A DNA stretch of 64,000 nucleotides from Micromonospora zingiberis (GTDB lineage: Bacteria > Actinomycetota > Actinomycetes > Mycobacteriales > Micromonosporaceae). The DNA lies in contig NZ_SJJR01000002.1 in assembly GCF_004331455.1 (NCBI RefSeq), forward strand, positions 1 to 64,000. The letters are read 5' to 3'. This document shows positions 26,075 to 34,934 of the stretch, piece after piece. Position 1 is the first letter of the stretch. Each line of letters opens with the position of its first letter. Position numbers and translations under genes: made by a program. A model generated the notes under the pieces. The model had not been told where the DNA came from and searched no databases. It was given only the letters and a program-made list of their open reading frames with translations.

Positions 26075-26505
26075 GCCGAATCTCCTCCTCCGTACGGCTG
26101 ATCGGGTCGGCGGGGTAGGCGCCTGACCTGCCAGCGGGCGACCATCCAGTGTTGCACGACCCGGCGGGTATCAAAGATTTAGTTCACCGGCCGCAACCGT
26201 CTCCGTGCCAAATTGCGTCTAGATAGTGGGGAGACGATTCTCGCGGCCGGTCCGTGCGCTCGTCTCCCGGTCGGCGCGGTGCGTGCGCGTTCGATCCGCG
26301 CTCAGGCGGGCCAGGAAGCGGGGGCCCTTCCCGTCATCGCGGACAGCCAACGGGGGCGGGCGGCGCGCCCCGGGCCGGCCTCCGACGGATTTCCCGTACT
26401 CAACGCTGGGTAGAAGTGACCTCGACCGGTCGGCCGGGTGACTGGCCGGTTGCCGTCCGGAGTGACACTCTGGATGACAGCGCCGGACCGTACGGGGGAG
26501 GGCAC
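26075..26505. other. Intergenic region upstream of helicase and small membrane gene
   Basis: 431 bases between the minus-strand helicase start and the plus-strand 79-aa gene; both promoters should be here. A weaker-GC stretch at 26165-26230 may hold promoter elements (for example TAGATA at 26220), but this is not secure. No ORF with acceptable start signals, tRNA or repeat was recognised. Confidence 0.45.
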
Positions 26506-26745
26506 ATGTCCGTCGACCAGGAACTGATCCCCGAGCGCGACAGGGTCGAGTCGGCAGAACCGGTCTCCACGGCGACGGTGGTGGCGTACGTGGTGGTCGG
26601 CGCACTCCTGTTCGGCTGGTTCCTGTTCGGCTGGCTCGTGCTTCAGCAGGGCTTCATCGATTCGGTCGGCGAGGCCGCCGGCACCGGCTTCGCCCTGCTG
26701 CTGATCGTGGCGATCATCGGGTCGGTGCGGCGCAGCCGACGCTGA
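26506..26745 (+). CDS. Small two-helix membrane protein
   Basis: 79 residues from an ATG preceded by GGGGGAGGG. A short acidic head (MSVDQELIPERDRVESAE) precedes two membrane helices (about 24-46 and 53-71) and a basic tail RRSRR, so both ends should face the cytoplasm. No family recognised. It sits in the gap between XPB and its Helicase_C_3 partner and ends 10 bases before the convergent stop of the latter. Confidence 0.65.
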   Translation: MSVDQELIPERDRVESAEPVSTATVVAYVVVGALLFGWFLFGWLVLQQGFIDSVGEAAGTGFALLLIVAIIGSVRRSRR

Positions 26746-26755
26746 GCGGGCACCC

Positions 26756-29227
26756 TCACGTTTCCAGCACCGCCGCGGTGATCCGGTGCAGCGCGAAGGT
26801 GTGCAGCATCTCCGTCCGCTCGTCCTCGGCGCGCAGGTAACCGGCGCCCAGGGAGACCGGCCGGACCAGCCGGGACGCGGTCGCCCCGTGCGCGTCGACG
26901 TAGCCGACCCAGACCAGCGCCTTGTCGCGTACCGCCTGTTGGAGCACGGCCAGGGCGTCGCTGTGGGTGTGTACGGGCGCCGGCCCGGTCGACGGCGTGC
27001 CGCGTACCGCCGCCGGGGCCCGCCGGGCCGCCCGCGCCGTGGCATCCCCCCGGCGGATCTGCTCGACCACCCCGAGCAGGCGGGGCAGGGGCAGACGCGG
27101 GGTGGCGAGTGGGTCGAGCGCCCGGGTGGCCACCGACACGCGGGCCGCCGCCCGCCGCGCCCTCGGTCGGGTCAGCACCGCCGAGCCGGTGGCGTCCTCG
27201 GCCACCGGCGCGTAGCCGGCCTCCCGCAGCACCGCCAGCATCCGGCCGGTCTGGTACGGGGTGACCAGTACCGTCGGCGCCAGTCGACGCAACGCCAACT
27301 CCCCGACCCGCCGGTCGGCCAGCAGCTCAGCCAGCAACGCCTCGTCGTCGCTGCGCAGGTACGCCCCGGCGGAGCCGACCCGCAGGCCGCCGTGCCTACG
27401 GGCCACATCGTCGATCAGATAGGTCAACCCCTGCGGGATCGGGGTACGGGAGCGGCGCCGGAACAGGTCGTGCAGGTCGTCGGCCGAGTAGCCGGCATCC
27501 AGCGCCCGGCGCACGCTGCCCGAGGTCACCCGGTACACGCTCGCCCCACCGGCCGACTCGGGCTCGGCGACCATCTCCAGTTCGGCGGCGAGCGCCGGCT
27601 CCGGGGGGCCCGGAACCACCACGGTCAGGTCGGCCTGCACCAGGAAGTGATCCACCGGGGCGGGCAGCAGGGCGTCCAGCGCCCGCACCGCGGTGCTGGC
27701 GGCGTCCTCGGTCTCGGTGCGTACCCCGAGCGGGTCGTCGGTGTCCCGCTCCTCGGTCGCGGTCGCCTCGGCCAGCAGCAGCCGCCCGTACGAGGTGAGC
27801 GCCCCCAGCCCGGTCACGCCCAGCGTGGCCGCCTCGGCGAGCACCTCCCGGTGGGCGGCCTCCCGGCCCCGGCTGCGGCGCGGCGCCCGCCAGTCGAGCA
27901 GCGCCAGCACCTCCTCGGGGGTGGGCACGGCGGCCGGTTCCAGGTCGGCGAGCACCCCGAGCACCGCTCGCCGGGCGGCCGGCGCACCGGCCCGTTCCGC
28001 CTCGGCGGAGAGCACCGTGATCGGCCGGTCCCGGTCGTCGCGTTGGCCGACCAGCCCGACCTGGCGGGTCATGGTCAGCCACGCCCGGGCCAACTGCTCC
28101 CAGCGCTGGGCCAGCGAACCGGCCCGCCACAGTTCGTACCCGGCCGTGGGGAGCACCTGCTGGTCCGCGCCGTACCGGCCGGCGCTGCCGGGCAACTCGA
28201 CCTCGCCGGTCAGGCCGGCCGCGTACGCCACCTCCAGCAGCAGCGCCGCCGTCGACTCGTCCAGCCCGGCGACGCGGGCCAGCCGGCGCAGGTCACGTAC
28301 GCCGATACCGCCGGAGCGCAGCACCGGAGCCGGCTCGGCGGCCAGTTGCTCCAGCAGCGCCTCGGTGTGGCGTACCACCTCCATGGTCTGCCCGGCCCCG
28401 GCGGAGTCGACGGCCTTCGGCTCGCGTGGCGTGCCGGCCACCGGCGGCGGGCTGGTACGCAGCGGACCCAGCGGGCCGGTGTCACGGCGCAGCAGCAGCC
28501 CGATTTCCCGGGGCAACTCCACCATGCCGGTGGTGCCGCCCTTGCCGCCGGCGACCCGGACCAACAGCCGGTGGTCGACCAGCCAGCGAACCGGGGAGCC
28601 GGTCGGTGCCCCGCCGTTGGTCTCGTCCGGGGGGATGTCGTCGTCGGTGCCGGTCGCCGGGGCCTGCAACGCACCGGGCGGCACGCTGCCGACCGGTGGC
28701 CCGGCCGCCAGCCGGTCCAGGATCGCCCGCGCCGACGGCGGTGCGGCCAGCAGGGTCCGCCGCAACTTTGCCGGGTCCGCGCAGAGCGCGGCGGTGCGGG
28801 CGTCCAGCTCCGCCGCCGGGCGGCCCAGCCCCGCCGGGTACGGCGAGATCTCGTCGATGCCACCGACCAGTTGCAACCGATGCTCGGGGCCGTACACCAG
28901 GAAACGGGCGCGCAGCCGGTCGAGGGCGGCCCGGACGGAGGTCGGTGCGGGCGGGTGCGGGCCGGCGGTGGCCACCGCGAGGACCCCGTCGACCGAGGTG
29001 GTGCCGTCGGCCGGATCACGGGTCAACCGGGCGGCGTCCATGATCTGGAGCGTGAACTGGTCCAGCCCGTCCAGGGCACGCGACACCGAGACCCGCGACT
29101 GGGCCCGGATGGCCAGCGCGGCGACGTCGGCGGGGACCGGCACGACGAGGTCGGGCCGCAGTTGCAGCAACGCGGCGAGGGACTCGTCGGGCAACGCCCG
29201 CAGGTGGTCGGCGAGTGAGGTGCTCAT
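26756..29227 (-). CDS. Helicase-associated (Helicase_C_3) protein
   Basis: 823 residues without Walker motifs. The N-terminus MSTSLADHLRALPDESLAAL begins tandem winged-helix-like segments (LLQLRPDL, LDRLRARF, LRRLARVAGL), and the C-terminal part (about 500-750) is the domain called helicase C-terminal 3, also found at the N-terminus of XPB, with VPGPPEPALAAELEMVAEPE and PLPRLLGVVEQIRRGD. A WYL-like tail (LVWVGYVDAHG and LGAGYLRAEDERTEMLHTFA) ends the protein. It is likely an XPB partner or DNA-bound regulator. The nearby XPB gene supports this. Confidence 0.85.
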   Translation of the reverse strand: MSTSLADHLRALPDESLAALLQLRPDLVVPVPADVAALAIRAQSRVSVSRALDGLDQFTLQIMDAARLTRDPADGTTSVDGVLAVATAGPHPPAPTSVRAALDRLRARFLVYGPEHRLQLVGGIDEISPYPAGLGRPAAELDARTAALCADPAKLRRTLLAAPPSARAILDRLAAGPPVGSVPPGALQAPATGTDDDIPPDETNGGAPTGSPVRWLVDHRLLVRVAGGKGGTTGMVELPREIGLLLRRDTGPLGPLRTSPPPVAGTPREPKAVDSAGAGQTMEVVRHTEALLEQLAAEPAPVLRSGGIGVRDLRRLARVAGLDESTAALLLEVAYAAGLTGEVELPGSAGRYGADQQVLPTAGYELWRAGSLAQRWEQLARAWLTMTRQVGLVGQRDDRDRPITVLSAEAERAGAPAARRAVLGVLADLEPAAVPTPEEVLALLDWRAPRRSRGREAAHREVLAEAATLGVTGLGALTSYGRLLLAEATATEERDTDDPLGVRTETEDAASTAVRALDALLPAPVDHFLVQADLTVVVPGPPEPALAAELEMVAEPESAGGASVYRVTSGSVRRALDAGYSADDLHDLFRRRSRTPIPQGLTYLIDDVARRHGGLRVGSAGAYLRSDDEALLAELLADRRVGELALRRLAPTVLVTPYQTGRMLAVLREAGYAPVAEDATGSAVLTRPRARRAAARVSVATRALDPLATPRLPLPRLLGVVEQIRRGDATARAARRAPAAVRGTPSTGPAPVHTHSDALAVLQQAVRDKALVWVGYVDAHGATASRLVRPVSLGAGYLRAEDERTEMLHTFALHRITAAVLET

Positions 29228-29313
29228 CGTCGTTCCACGCTAGCCCGGCCGGCCCCGCCTTCGCCCACCGGACGACCGGGCTGGTCTGGGCGCCGGCCGG
29301 GTAGCTTTCCAGG

Positions 29314-29937
29314 ATGCCCCTACTGACGGTCGGGTTCGACCTCGACATGACCCTGGTCGACTCGCGTCCCGGCATCGCCGCGGCCTTTCGGGCGTTGACC
29401 GAGCGGACCGGCGTGCCCGTCGACGCCGAGGCGGCGGTGTCCCGGCTCGGCCCACCGCTACGCACCGAGATCGCCCGCTGGTTCCCGGCCGAGCAGGTCG
29501 ACGAGGCGGTCCGCGTCTACCGGGAGCTCTACCCGGCGTACGCGATCACCCCGGCGATCCCGCTGCCCGGCGCCCAGGCGGCCATCGACGCGGTGCGCGA
29601 GCGGGGTGGCCGGGTGGTCGTGGTCACGGCAAAGCTCGGCCGGCTGGCCCGGCTGCACCTGGATCACTTGGGCCTGGTGGTGGACGAGCTGGTCGGGGAC
29701 GTGTTCGCCGAGGAGAAGGCGACGGCGCTGCGCGCCCACGGCGCGACCCACTATGTGGGAGATCACGTGGCGGACATGGTGGCCGCCAGGACTGCGGCCG
29801 TGCCCGGGATCGCGGTCGCCACCGGGCCGTGTTCCGTCGATGAACTCCGGGCGGCCGGCGCGGCGGTGGTGCTGACCGATCTCACCGGATTCCCGGCGGC
29901 GCTCGACGGCATGATCCGGCTAGCCTTGACGCAGTAG
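29314..29937 (+). CDS. HAD superfamily phosphatase
   Basis: 207 residues. Motif I GFDLDMTLVDSRPGI (about 7-21), motif II VVVTAK, motif III Lys near EEKATAL and motif IV HYVGDHVADMVAA (about 147-159) are all present, with a C1 cap between about 20 and 85. The pattern is that of phosphoglycolate-phosphatase-like enzymes. It is 28 bases upstream of the cold-shock gene, and they may share a transcript. Confidence 0.88.
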   Translation: MPLLTVGFDLDMTLVDSRPGIAAAFRALTERTGVPVDAEAAVSRLGPPLRTEIARWFPAEQVDEAVRVYRELYPAYAITPAIPLPGAQAAIDAVRERGGRVVVVTAKLGRLARLHLDHLGLVVDELVGDVFAEEKATALRAHGATHYVGDHVADMVAARTAAVPGIAVATGPCSVDELRAAGAAVVLTDLTGFPAALDGMIRLALTQ

Positions 29938-29965
29938 ACGGTTCAAGCGAAGCAGGGGATCTCAG

Positions 29966-30352
29966 GTGCCTACGGGTCGAGTGAAGTGGTACGACGCGAC
30001 CAAGGGATACGGGTTCGTCACCAGTGACGAGGGTGGCGACGTGTTCCTGCCAAAGGCCGCGCTACCGGCGGGTGTCACCGACCTGAAGGGCGGCCAGCGC
30101 ATCGACTTCAGCGTGGTGGACAGCCGGCGGGGAACGCAGGCGATGGGCGTGAAGCTGTTGGAGGCCCCGCCGTCCGTGGCGGAGCTGCGCCGCCGGCCGG
30201 CCGAGGAGCTACACGGACTGGTCGAAGACATGATCAAGGTGCTGGAGGCGAAGGTGCAGCCGGACCTGCGTCGGGGTCGCTTCCCAGACCGCAAGACGGC
30301 CCAGAAGATCGCTCAGCTGGTCCACGCGGTGGCCCGCGAGCTGGAGGTCTGA
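29966..30352 (+). CDS. Cold-shock-domain protein with C-terminal extension
   Basis: 128 residues from a GTG at 29966 with GGGGATC upstream. The cold-shock domain (about 1-66) has RVKWYDATKGYGFVT (RNP1-type KGYGFV) and DVFLPKAAL (RNP2-type). Unlike 67-residue CspA proteins it continues for about 60 residues in a basic helical extension (PDLRRGRFPDRKTAQKIAQL). It should bind single-stranded RNA or DNA. The last 40 bases overlap the convergent mqnD gene (30313-30352). Confidence 0.9.
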   Translation: MPTGRVKWYDATKGYGFVTSDEGGDVFLPKAALPAGVTDLKGGQRIDFSVVDSRRGTQAMGVKLLEAPPSVAELRRRPAEELHGLVEDMIKVLEAKVQPDLRRGRFPDRKTAQKIAQLVHAVARELEV

Positions 30353-31161
30353 GGCACGAGCCCGGCGTCGGCGGCCCGGCCGAGCAACGCCTCGACGGCA
30401 GCGAAGCCGGCCTCGCCCAGGTCGGCGGTGAACTCGTTGACGTAGAGGCCGATGTGCCGGTCCACCACGTCGGGCTCCATCTCCTGGGCGTGCGCCAGCA
30501 CGTACGCCCGGCTGGCCGCCGGATCGGCCCAGGCCCGCTGGACCGAGTCCCGAATCCACCCGGCGGCCTGCTGCGGGTCGACCGCGTCGCGCCGGGCCAG
30601 GATGGCGCCGAGCGGGATCGGCAGTCCGGTGTCGCCCTCCCACCACTCGCCCAGGTCGACCAGCGCGGTCAGCCCGTGGCGCGGGTAGGTGAACCGCGCT
30701 TCGTGGATCACCAGTCCGGCGTCGTACCGCCCAGCGGCGACGCCGGGCATGATCTCGTGGAACGGCACCACCTCGATACGCCGGGGCGTCCGGCCGGCCG
30801 CCCAGAGCCGGAAGAGTAGGTACGCCGTGGTCCGGTCACCGGGCACCGCCACGGTGGCGTCGCGCAGATCGCTGCGATCCGGCCCCCCGTCGCGATCCGC
30901 CCGGGTCAACACCAGCGGCCCGCAGCCGCGCCCCAGCGCGCCGCCGCAGGGCAGCAGGTGGTAGTCCTCCAGCAGCCACGGCAACGCCGCGTAACTCACC
31001 TTCACCAGGTCGAACGCGCCGCGCTCGGCGGCGGTGTTGGTCACGTCCACGTCGGCGTACGTCACCTCGACCGCCGGCGCACCGGGCACCTGCCCATGCA
31101 CCAGGGCGTGGAAGACGAAGGTGTCGTTGGGGCAGGGCGAGATCGCCAACGAGAGCGCCAC
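30313..31161 (-). CDS. mqnD: 1,4-dihydroxy-6-naphthoate synthase (menaquinone, futalosine route)
   Basis: 282 residues from a GTG at 31161. The N-terminus LAISPCPNDTFVFHALVHG is the MqnD pattern, and the periplasmic-binding-protein-like fold continues with DLVKVSYAALPWLL, FHEIMPGVAAGRYDAGLVIH (about 145-164) and an EMEPDVVDRHIGLYVNEFT tail. It turns cyclic dehypoxanthinylfutalosine into 1,4-dihydroxy-6-naphthoate. MqnB is 1.5 kb away on the same strand, beyond an unrelated regulator. The C-terminal ten codons overlap the end of the cold-shock gene in antisense. Confidence 0.92.
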   Translation of the reverse strand: MALSLAISPCPNDTFVFHALVHGQVPGAPAVEVTYADVDVTNTAAERGAFDLVKVSYAALPWLLEDYHLLPCGGALGRGCGPLVLTRADRDGGPDRSDLRDATVAVPGDRTTAYLLFRLWAAGRTPRRIEVVPFHEIMPGVAAGRYDAGLVIHEARFTYPRHGLTALVDLGEWWEGDTGLPIPLGAILARRDAVDPQQAAGWIRDSVQRAWADPAASRAYVLAHAQEMEPDVVDRHIGLYVNEFTADLGEAGFAAVEALLGRAADAGLVPQTSSSRATAWTS

Positions 31162-31411
31162 ACCCCCACCGTAACCCCGCCACCGTGGGCAGCAGCGGAC
31201 GGCCTCCACTGGCGTCGGCCAGACCACACCACCCACCTCCGGGCTTCCGCTCGGGCAGCGTCGCATCCTGCCGTGGACGGGCGGTCCGCCTGCTGCGCCC
31301 CGAACTGTGTCTGACCGCTGGGACCTCTCTCGACCTGCCTACCGCAGGGGCGCCGCACGAGGAGCGGCTAGGGGCGATGGCCCCTGTCGAGCTGAGAGCG
31401 AAAACGAATCG

Positions 31412-31451
31412 GCCCGGCCGACGGCCGGCCAGGGCCGGCCGTCGGCCGGGC
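31412..31451. repeat. 19-bp perfect palindrome with 2-base loop
   Basis: Arms GCCCGGCCGACGGCCGGCC (31412-31430) and GGCCGGCCGTCGGCCGGGC (31433-31451), separated by AG. A very stable hairpin or cruciform in either strand. On the minus strand it is followed by GATTCGTTTTCG, a moderately T-rich run. No gene ends next to it. Confidence 0.75.
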
Positions 31452-31726
31452 TTGGGGTGGTCTGGGCCGGGCTTGGGTGGCGTCGGTGGTCCCGCCTATC
31501 TACCGGGTCACTCGATCCCGAGATGAGCGTGCGTGAGGTTGGGCGAGGTGGGCGGCGGGCCGTGATAGCCCAAACGGCTCAGCTCGACAGGGGCACAGGT
31601 GAGACCGGGGTGCGTCTCGGGTGGCGAGTTGATCGAGGGCAGGCGGCTGGCGCCGGGTGTGTCGGTGGCAGGGCCACCCGCATCACTCCGGATGCTCCAC
31701 CTCGTCCGGGGTGCGCCGCCCGCTGG

Positions 31727-31747
31727 TTGTCCACAGGGTTGTCCACA
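31727..31747 (+). promoter_or_regulatory. Paired DnaA-box-like sites
   Basis: TTGTCCACA occurs at 31727-31735 and again at 31739-31747, 12 bases apart in the same orientation; this nonamer equals the preferred DnaA box of high-GC actinobacteria. They lie 52-72 bases before the XRE-GNAT start. They are not part of an origin, as no dnaA/dnaN gene is near. Confidence 0.5.
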
Positions 31748-31798
31748 GGTTGTCGATCGTGGTTGAGCTGGTGTGGAAGCTGGAGAAGCATTGTTGGT

Positions 31799-32638
31799 AT
31801 GGGGGACGGAACTGCGGACGGCTTCGGTGATCTTGGCTCGATGCTGCGGGCGCTGCGTCGGCAGGCTGACCTGAGCCAACGCGAGTTGGCGGTGCGGGCC
31901 GGGGTGCCACAGTCAACGGTGGCGCGGATCGAGGCGGGGCGGGCCACCGATCCCCGTTTCCAGACCATCCGGCGACTGGTGGCAGCGGCCGGCGGGTCGC
32001 TGCGGCTGGCCGCCGCTGGCGACCGAGGACCGGCAGCTTCGGCACAGCTTGCCGGCAGCGACATCCAGGGCGACGTTCGACGGGACGAGGCGGGTCGTCG
32101 CTATCCGGCCCACCTCGACGTACGCAAGGTTCGGACGCTCAAGGACTGGCCAGGGGCCTGGTGGGCACACTCGTACACGTTGCCGCCCGAGCGGTGGCCG
32201 TTGCGCGTGCCCGAGGTGACCTTCGACCTCGATCGTGGCCGCCGCGATGAACGGCGCGTGCGGGAGCGGATCCGCGATGCGGTGCGGATCCGACGGATCA
32301 GTGATGGCGTGCCGCAGGGGTGCTGGCGCCTGGTGGCGGAGCTACCCGACGGTGATCTGGTCGGCGAGCTGCGGGCTCACGAACGCAGCCTCGACCTGCT
32401 GTACGGCGAGGAATTGGGTGACCGGCGGGAGGTGGTGCTGGACGGAGTCCTGGTGGCACCAGCGCTTCGACTGCTGGGCATCGGGCGGCGGCTGGTGACC
32501 CGTCTCGCCGAGGAGACCCAGCGTGTGGGGCTGCCTGCCGTGTGCGCCACGGCGGAGTTCGGCGGCATCCAGTTCCTGCTGGCCTGCGGCTACCGGATCG
32601 ACTGGCGTCGGCCGGCGAAACTTCGTCGGGATCAGTGA
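31799..32638 (+). CDS. XRE-family helix-turn-helix regulator fused to a GNAT-like domain
   Basis: 279 residues from the ATG at 31799. An XRE HTH occupies about 14-70 (LSQRELAVRAGVPQSTVARI, then EAGRATDP). A linker containing YPAHLDVRKVRTLKDWPG follows, then a C-terminal region with LVAPALRLLGIGRRLVTRLA and EFGGIQFLLACGYRIDWRR, which resembles acetyl-CoA-binding GNAT strands and helices (GIGRRLV as the R/Q-x-x-G-x-G/A-like loop). Probably a DNA-binding sensor or an acetyltransferase coupled to DNA binding. Its leader has the DnaA-box-like pair. It separates mqnD and mqnB and is not part of that pathway. Confidence 0.75.
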   Translation: MGDGTADGFGDLGSMLRALRRQADLSQRELAVRAGVPQSTVARIEAGRATDPRFQTIRRLVAAAGGSLRLAAAGDRGPAASAQLAGSDIQGDVRRDEAGRRYPAHLDVRKVRTLKDWPGAWWAHSYTLPPERWPLRVPEVTFDLDRGRRDERRVRERIRDAVRIRRISDGVPQGCWRLVAELPDGDLVGELRAHERSLDLLYGEELGDRREVVLDGVLVAPALRLLGIGRRLVTRLAEETQRVGLPAVCATAEFGGIQFLLACGYRIDWRRPAKLRRDQ

Positions 32639-32649
32639 TGATCGGCAGG

Positions 32650-33300
32650 TCAGCGCAGGGCGGTGGCGGCGGTGGTGAGGGCGGCGAGGGCGTCGCGCAG
32701 GCGCCAGGCGTCGCGGTCGCGCGGGCCGATCGGGTTCGAGATGGTCCGCAACTCGGCGAAGGGCAGGCCGGCGTGCCGGGCGGCGACCGCCACCCCGTAC
32801 CCCTCCATGGCCTCAGCCACCGCGTCGGGGTGACGTCGGCGTAGCGCCTCGGTGCTGGCCTCGGTGCCGGTCACGGTGTTGACGGTCAGCACCGGGCCCA
32901 CGGTGGCGGCCGGCAGCGCCGTACTCAGGGCGGCCAGCAGCCCTGGGTCGGCGGGTACGGCGGGGCCGCCGCCGAGCAGTTCGGGCGGCATGCCCAGCTC
33001 GTCGATGGGGATGAAGCCCTCGGGTGACTCGGCGCCCAGGTCGGCGGCGACGGCCCGGGTGCCGAGCACGATGCCGCCGACCGCCACCCGGTCGGCGAAA
33101 CCGCCGGCCACTCCCGCGCTGACCACGGCCCGGTACGGCCGACCGGCGGCCTCGGCGAGCGCCAGCAGCCGGGCCGTCGCCGCCCCGGCGACGGCCGGTC
33201 CCACACCGACCGGGACCACCGCGACGGTCGGGTCGGCGAGACCGGCCTGGATCGCCTGGGCCTCGGCCGGCACTGCGGTGACCACGAGCAGATCGGTCAC
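32650..33300 (-). CDS. mqnB: Futalosine hydrolase
   Basis: 216 residues, GTG start at 33300 overlapping the MFS stop (GTGA reversed: 33297-33300). It is a phosphorylase/nucleosidase fold protein: VVTAVPAEAQAI at the N-terminus, VSAGVAGGF (about 60-68), VTGTEASTEAL and AEAMEGYGVAVAARH (about 165-179), where MEGYG is the purine-site element. It cleaves hypoxanthine from futalosine in menaquinone synthesis; the purine salvage enzymes would then take hypoxanthine, and AzgA (36.2 kb) handles similar bases. Paired with mqnD at 30.3 kb. Confidence 0.88.
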   Translation of the reverse strand: MTDLLVVTAVPAEAQAIQAGLADPTVAVVPVGVGPAVAGAATARLLALAEAAGRPYRAVVSAGVAGGFADRVAVGGIVLGTRAVAADLGAESPEGFIPIDELGMPPELLGGGPAVPADPGLLAALSTALPAATVGPVLTVNTVTGTEASTEALRRRHPDAVAEAMEGYGVAVAARHAGLPFAELRTISNPIGPRDRDAWRLRDALAALTTAATALR

Positions 33301-34934
33301 GGAATCGAACCCGGGGAGCTGCGTCGCGGCTCGTCCTCGCTGCCGCCCGATCCGGTCACCGCCGACGAGGGCCGGTAGATGTGGAAGCCCGGCGGCGCCA
33401 GGTTCGGATCCTCGGGGGCCGAACCGCCCTGGACGGGGGCGGGGGAGGTGGGCGTGCTCGCCTCGGTGGTCTCCTGGTCCCGGTCGGCCGGCTCGTCGGC
33501 GGCCGGCGGGTCGGCGTCCCGTTCCGTTGCGGTCAGCTCCTCGTCGGTCAGCGGTCGGCCACAGAGTCGCTCGCCGCGCAACCGGTGGGCCATCACCACT
33601 CCCCGGACGGCGGCCAGCACCCCGACCCCGGCGGCGACGGCGATGCCGACCCGGCCGTGGAAGGGGACAAGCCCCAATCCGCCGCCGGCCACGAAGGCGA
33701 GCATCAGCACCGTCTCGGAGTGGGCGAAGGAGCTGGCTCGCAGCCGTTCCGCGATGCGTTCCTGGATCGAGGCGTCCACGGCCAGCTTCGCGATGCCGCT
33801 CATCATGGCGGTGACCACGCAGAGCAGGGCGACCATCGGCAGGGAGAAGTTCAGTGCGGTGAGCACGGCCACCCCGGCCACGATGACCATGCCGCTGGAC
33901 TGGAGGGCAGTCGGCCGGTGGATGCGCAGCCGGGTGCCGATCGCGGTGGCCAGGAAGGTGCCGACGGCCAGCGCACCACCGACCAGGCCCAGCGCGCCCT
34001 CGTCACTCAGGTCACGACCGAACACCACCGTGGTCAGGTCACCGGCCTTGATCGTGAACGCCAGGAAGAGCAGCAGGAAGCCGTAGACGGCGCGTAGGGT
34101 CGCCGCTCCGATCAAGTTGGAGATCACCAGTCGGCCGGCCGGGCGGCCCCGGCCCAACGGACGGTCACCGGTGGACCGTCGCAGCGCCCGCAGCGGTCGG
34201 GGTACCCGCTCGGGTGGTTCGGAGTCGGCCCTGGGCGGCAGCCGGAGAGCGATCACCATGCCGACGAGGAAGATCACCGAGGCGACCCGTAACGGCCACT
34301 GCGGCCCGAACCAGAAGGCGGCCAGCCCGATCGGGGCGACCAGGGCGCCGGCGACCGTGCCGTACACGCTGGCCCGCGCGCCGACCTGGGACAGGCCGAG
34401 CCCATCGGGCAGTAACCGGGGGACCGCCGCGGAGCGGGCCACCCCGTACGCCCGGGACAGCGCCAGCACGCCGAAGGCCGCCGGATACAGCCCGAAGCCG
34501 TGGATGTAGTCGGAGATCAGCCAGGCCAGGAACGCCCGGCCCAGCATGGTCGTCGCCAGGGCGTACCGCCGGCCGTGCCGGAAGTGGTCGAGCAGCGGCC
34601 CGACCACCGGGGCGAGCATGGCGAACGGCACCATGGTCACCAGCAGGTAGAGCGCCACCTTGCTGCGGGCCTCGCCGAGCGGGACGTTGAAGAAGATCGT
34701 CCCGGCCAGACCGATGGCGATCAGCGTGTCCCCGGCGCAGGAGACCGCGTGCAGATCGAACAGGCGGACCATGCCGGTCTCGCCGCCGGCACCCCGGGCC
34801 CGAGCGCGAGCGGCGCTGCGGGTCATCCAGCGGCCACCGCTGAGCGAGCCGCGCAGCAGCAGCCGAGTGGTGCGGATGCCGGTGCCGACGGTTCGCCCGA
34901 GGAGGGACCGCTCGGAGCGGGAGAACAGCGGCAT
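33297..34934 (-). CDS. MFS family transporter
   Basis: 545 residues from the ATG at 34934, preceded by AGGATGGG; an ATG at 34943 is possible. About 12 membrane helices spread over residues 55-440 (FDLHAVSCAGDTLIAIGLAG as the first). The extended N-terminus is basic (RTTRLLLRGSL) and the tail after about 455 is acidic, Pro/Asp-rich and ends in FHIYRPSSAV. It overlaps mqnB by four bases, so these genes are translationally linked although no substrate relation is evident. Confidence 0.85.
   Translation of the reverse strand: MPLFSRSERSLLGRTVGTGIRTTRLLLRGSLSGGRWMTRSAARARARGAGGETGMVRLFDLHAVSCAGDTLIAIGLAGTIFFNVPLGEARSKVALYLLVTMVPFAMLAPVVGPLLDHFRHGRRYALATTMLGRAFLAWLISDYIHGFGLYPAAFGVLALSRAYGVARSAAVPRLLPDGLGLSQVGARASVYGTVAGALVAPIGLAAFWFGPQWPLRVASVIFLVGMVIALRLPPRADSEPPERVPRPLRALRRSTGDRPLGRGRPAGRLVISNLIGAATLRAVYGFLLLFLAFTIKAGDLTTVVFGRDLSDEGALGLVGGALAVGTFLATAIGTRLRIHRPTALQSSGMVIVAGVAVLTALNFSLPMVALLCVVTAMMSGIAKLAVDASIQERIAERLRASSFAHSETVLMLAFVAGGGLGLVPFHGRVGIAVAAGVGVLAAVRGVVMAHRLRGERLCGRPLTDEELTATERDADPPAADEPADRDQETTEASTPTSPAPVQGGSAPEDPNLAPPGFHIYRPSSAVTGSGGSEDEPRRSSPGSIP

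Larger units (their letters stand above)
31162..31798. other. Structured intergenic region upstream of XRE-GNAT gene
   Basis: 637 bases between divergent genes. It contains a 17-bp perfect inverted repeat, GCCCCTGTCGAGCTGAG at 31380-31396 and its complement at 31578-31594; inside that lies a 19-bp perfect palindrome (31412-31451); and two TTGTCCACA sites at 31727 and 31739. No ORF with credible signals was found. Confidence 0.6.

Noticed and set aside
24485..26101. 538-aa plus-strand frame
   Set aside because: Antisense shadow of the XPB helicase, with no domain.
26786..29218. 810-aa plus-strand frame
   Set aside because: Mirror of the Helicase_C_3 gene on the minus strand, caused by high GC at third codon positions.
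31727..31747. Chromosomal or plasmid replication origin
   Set aside because: Only two DnaA-like boxes, no AT-rich unwinding region, and no dnaA, dnaN or rep gene nearby.
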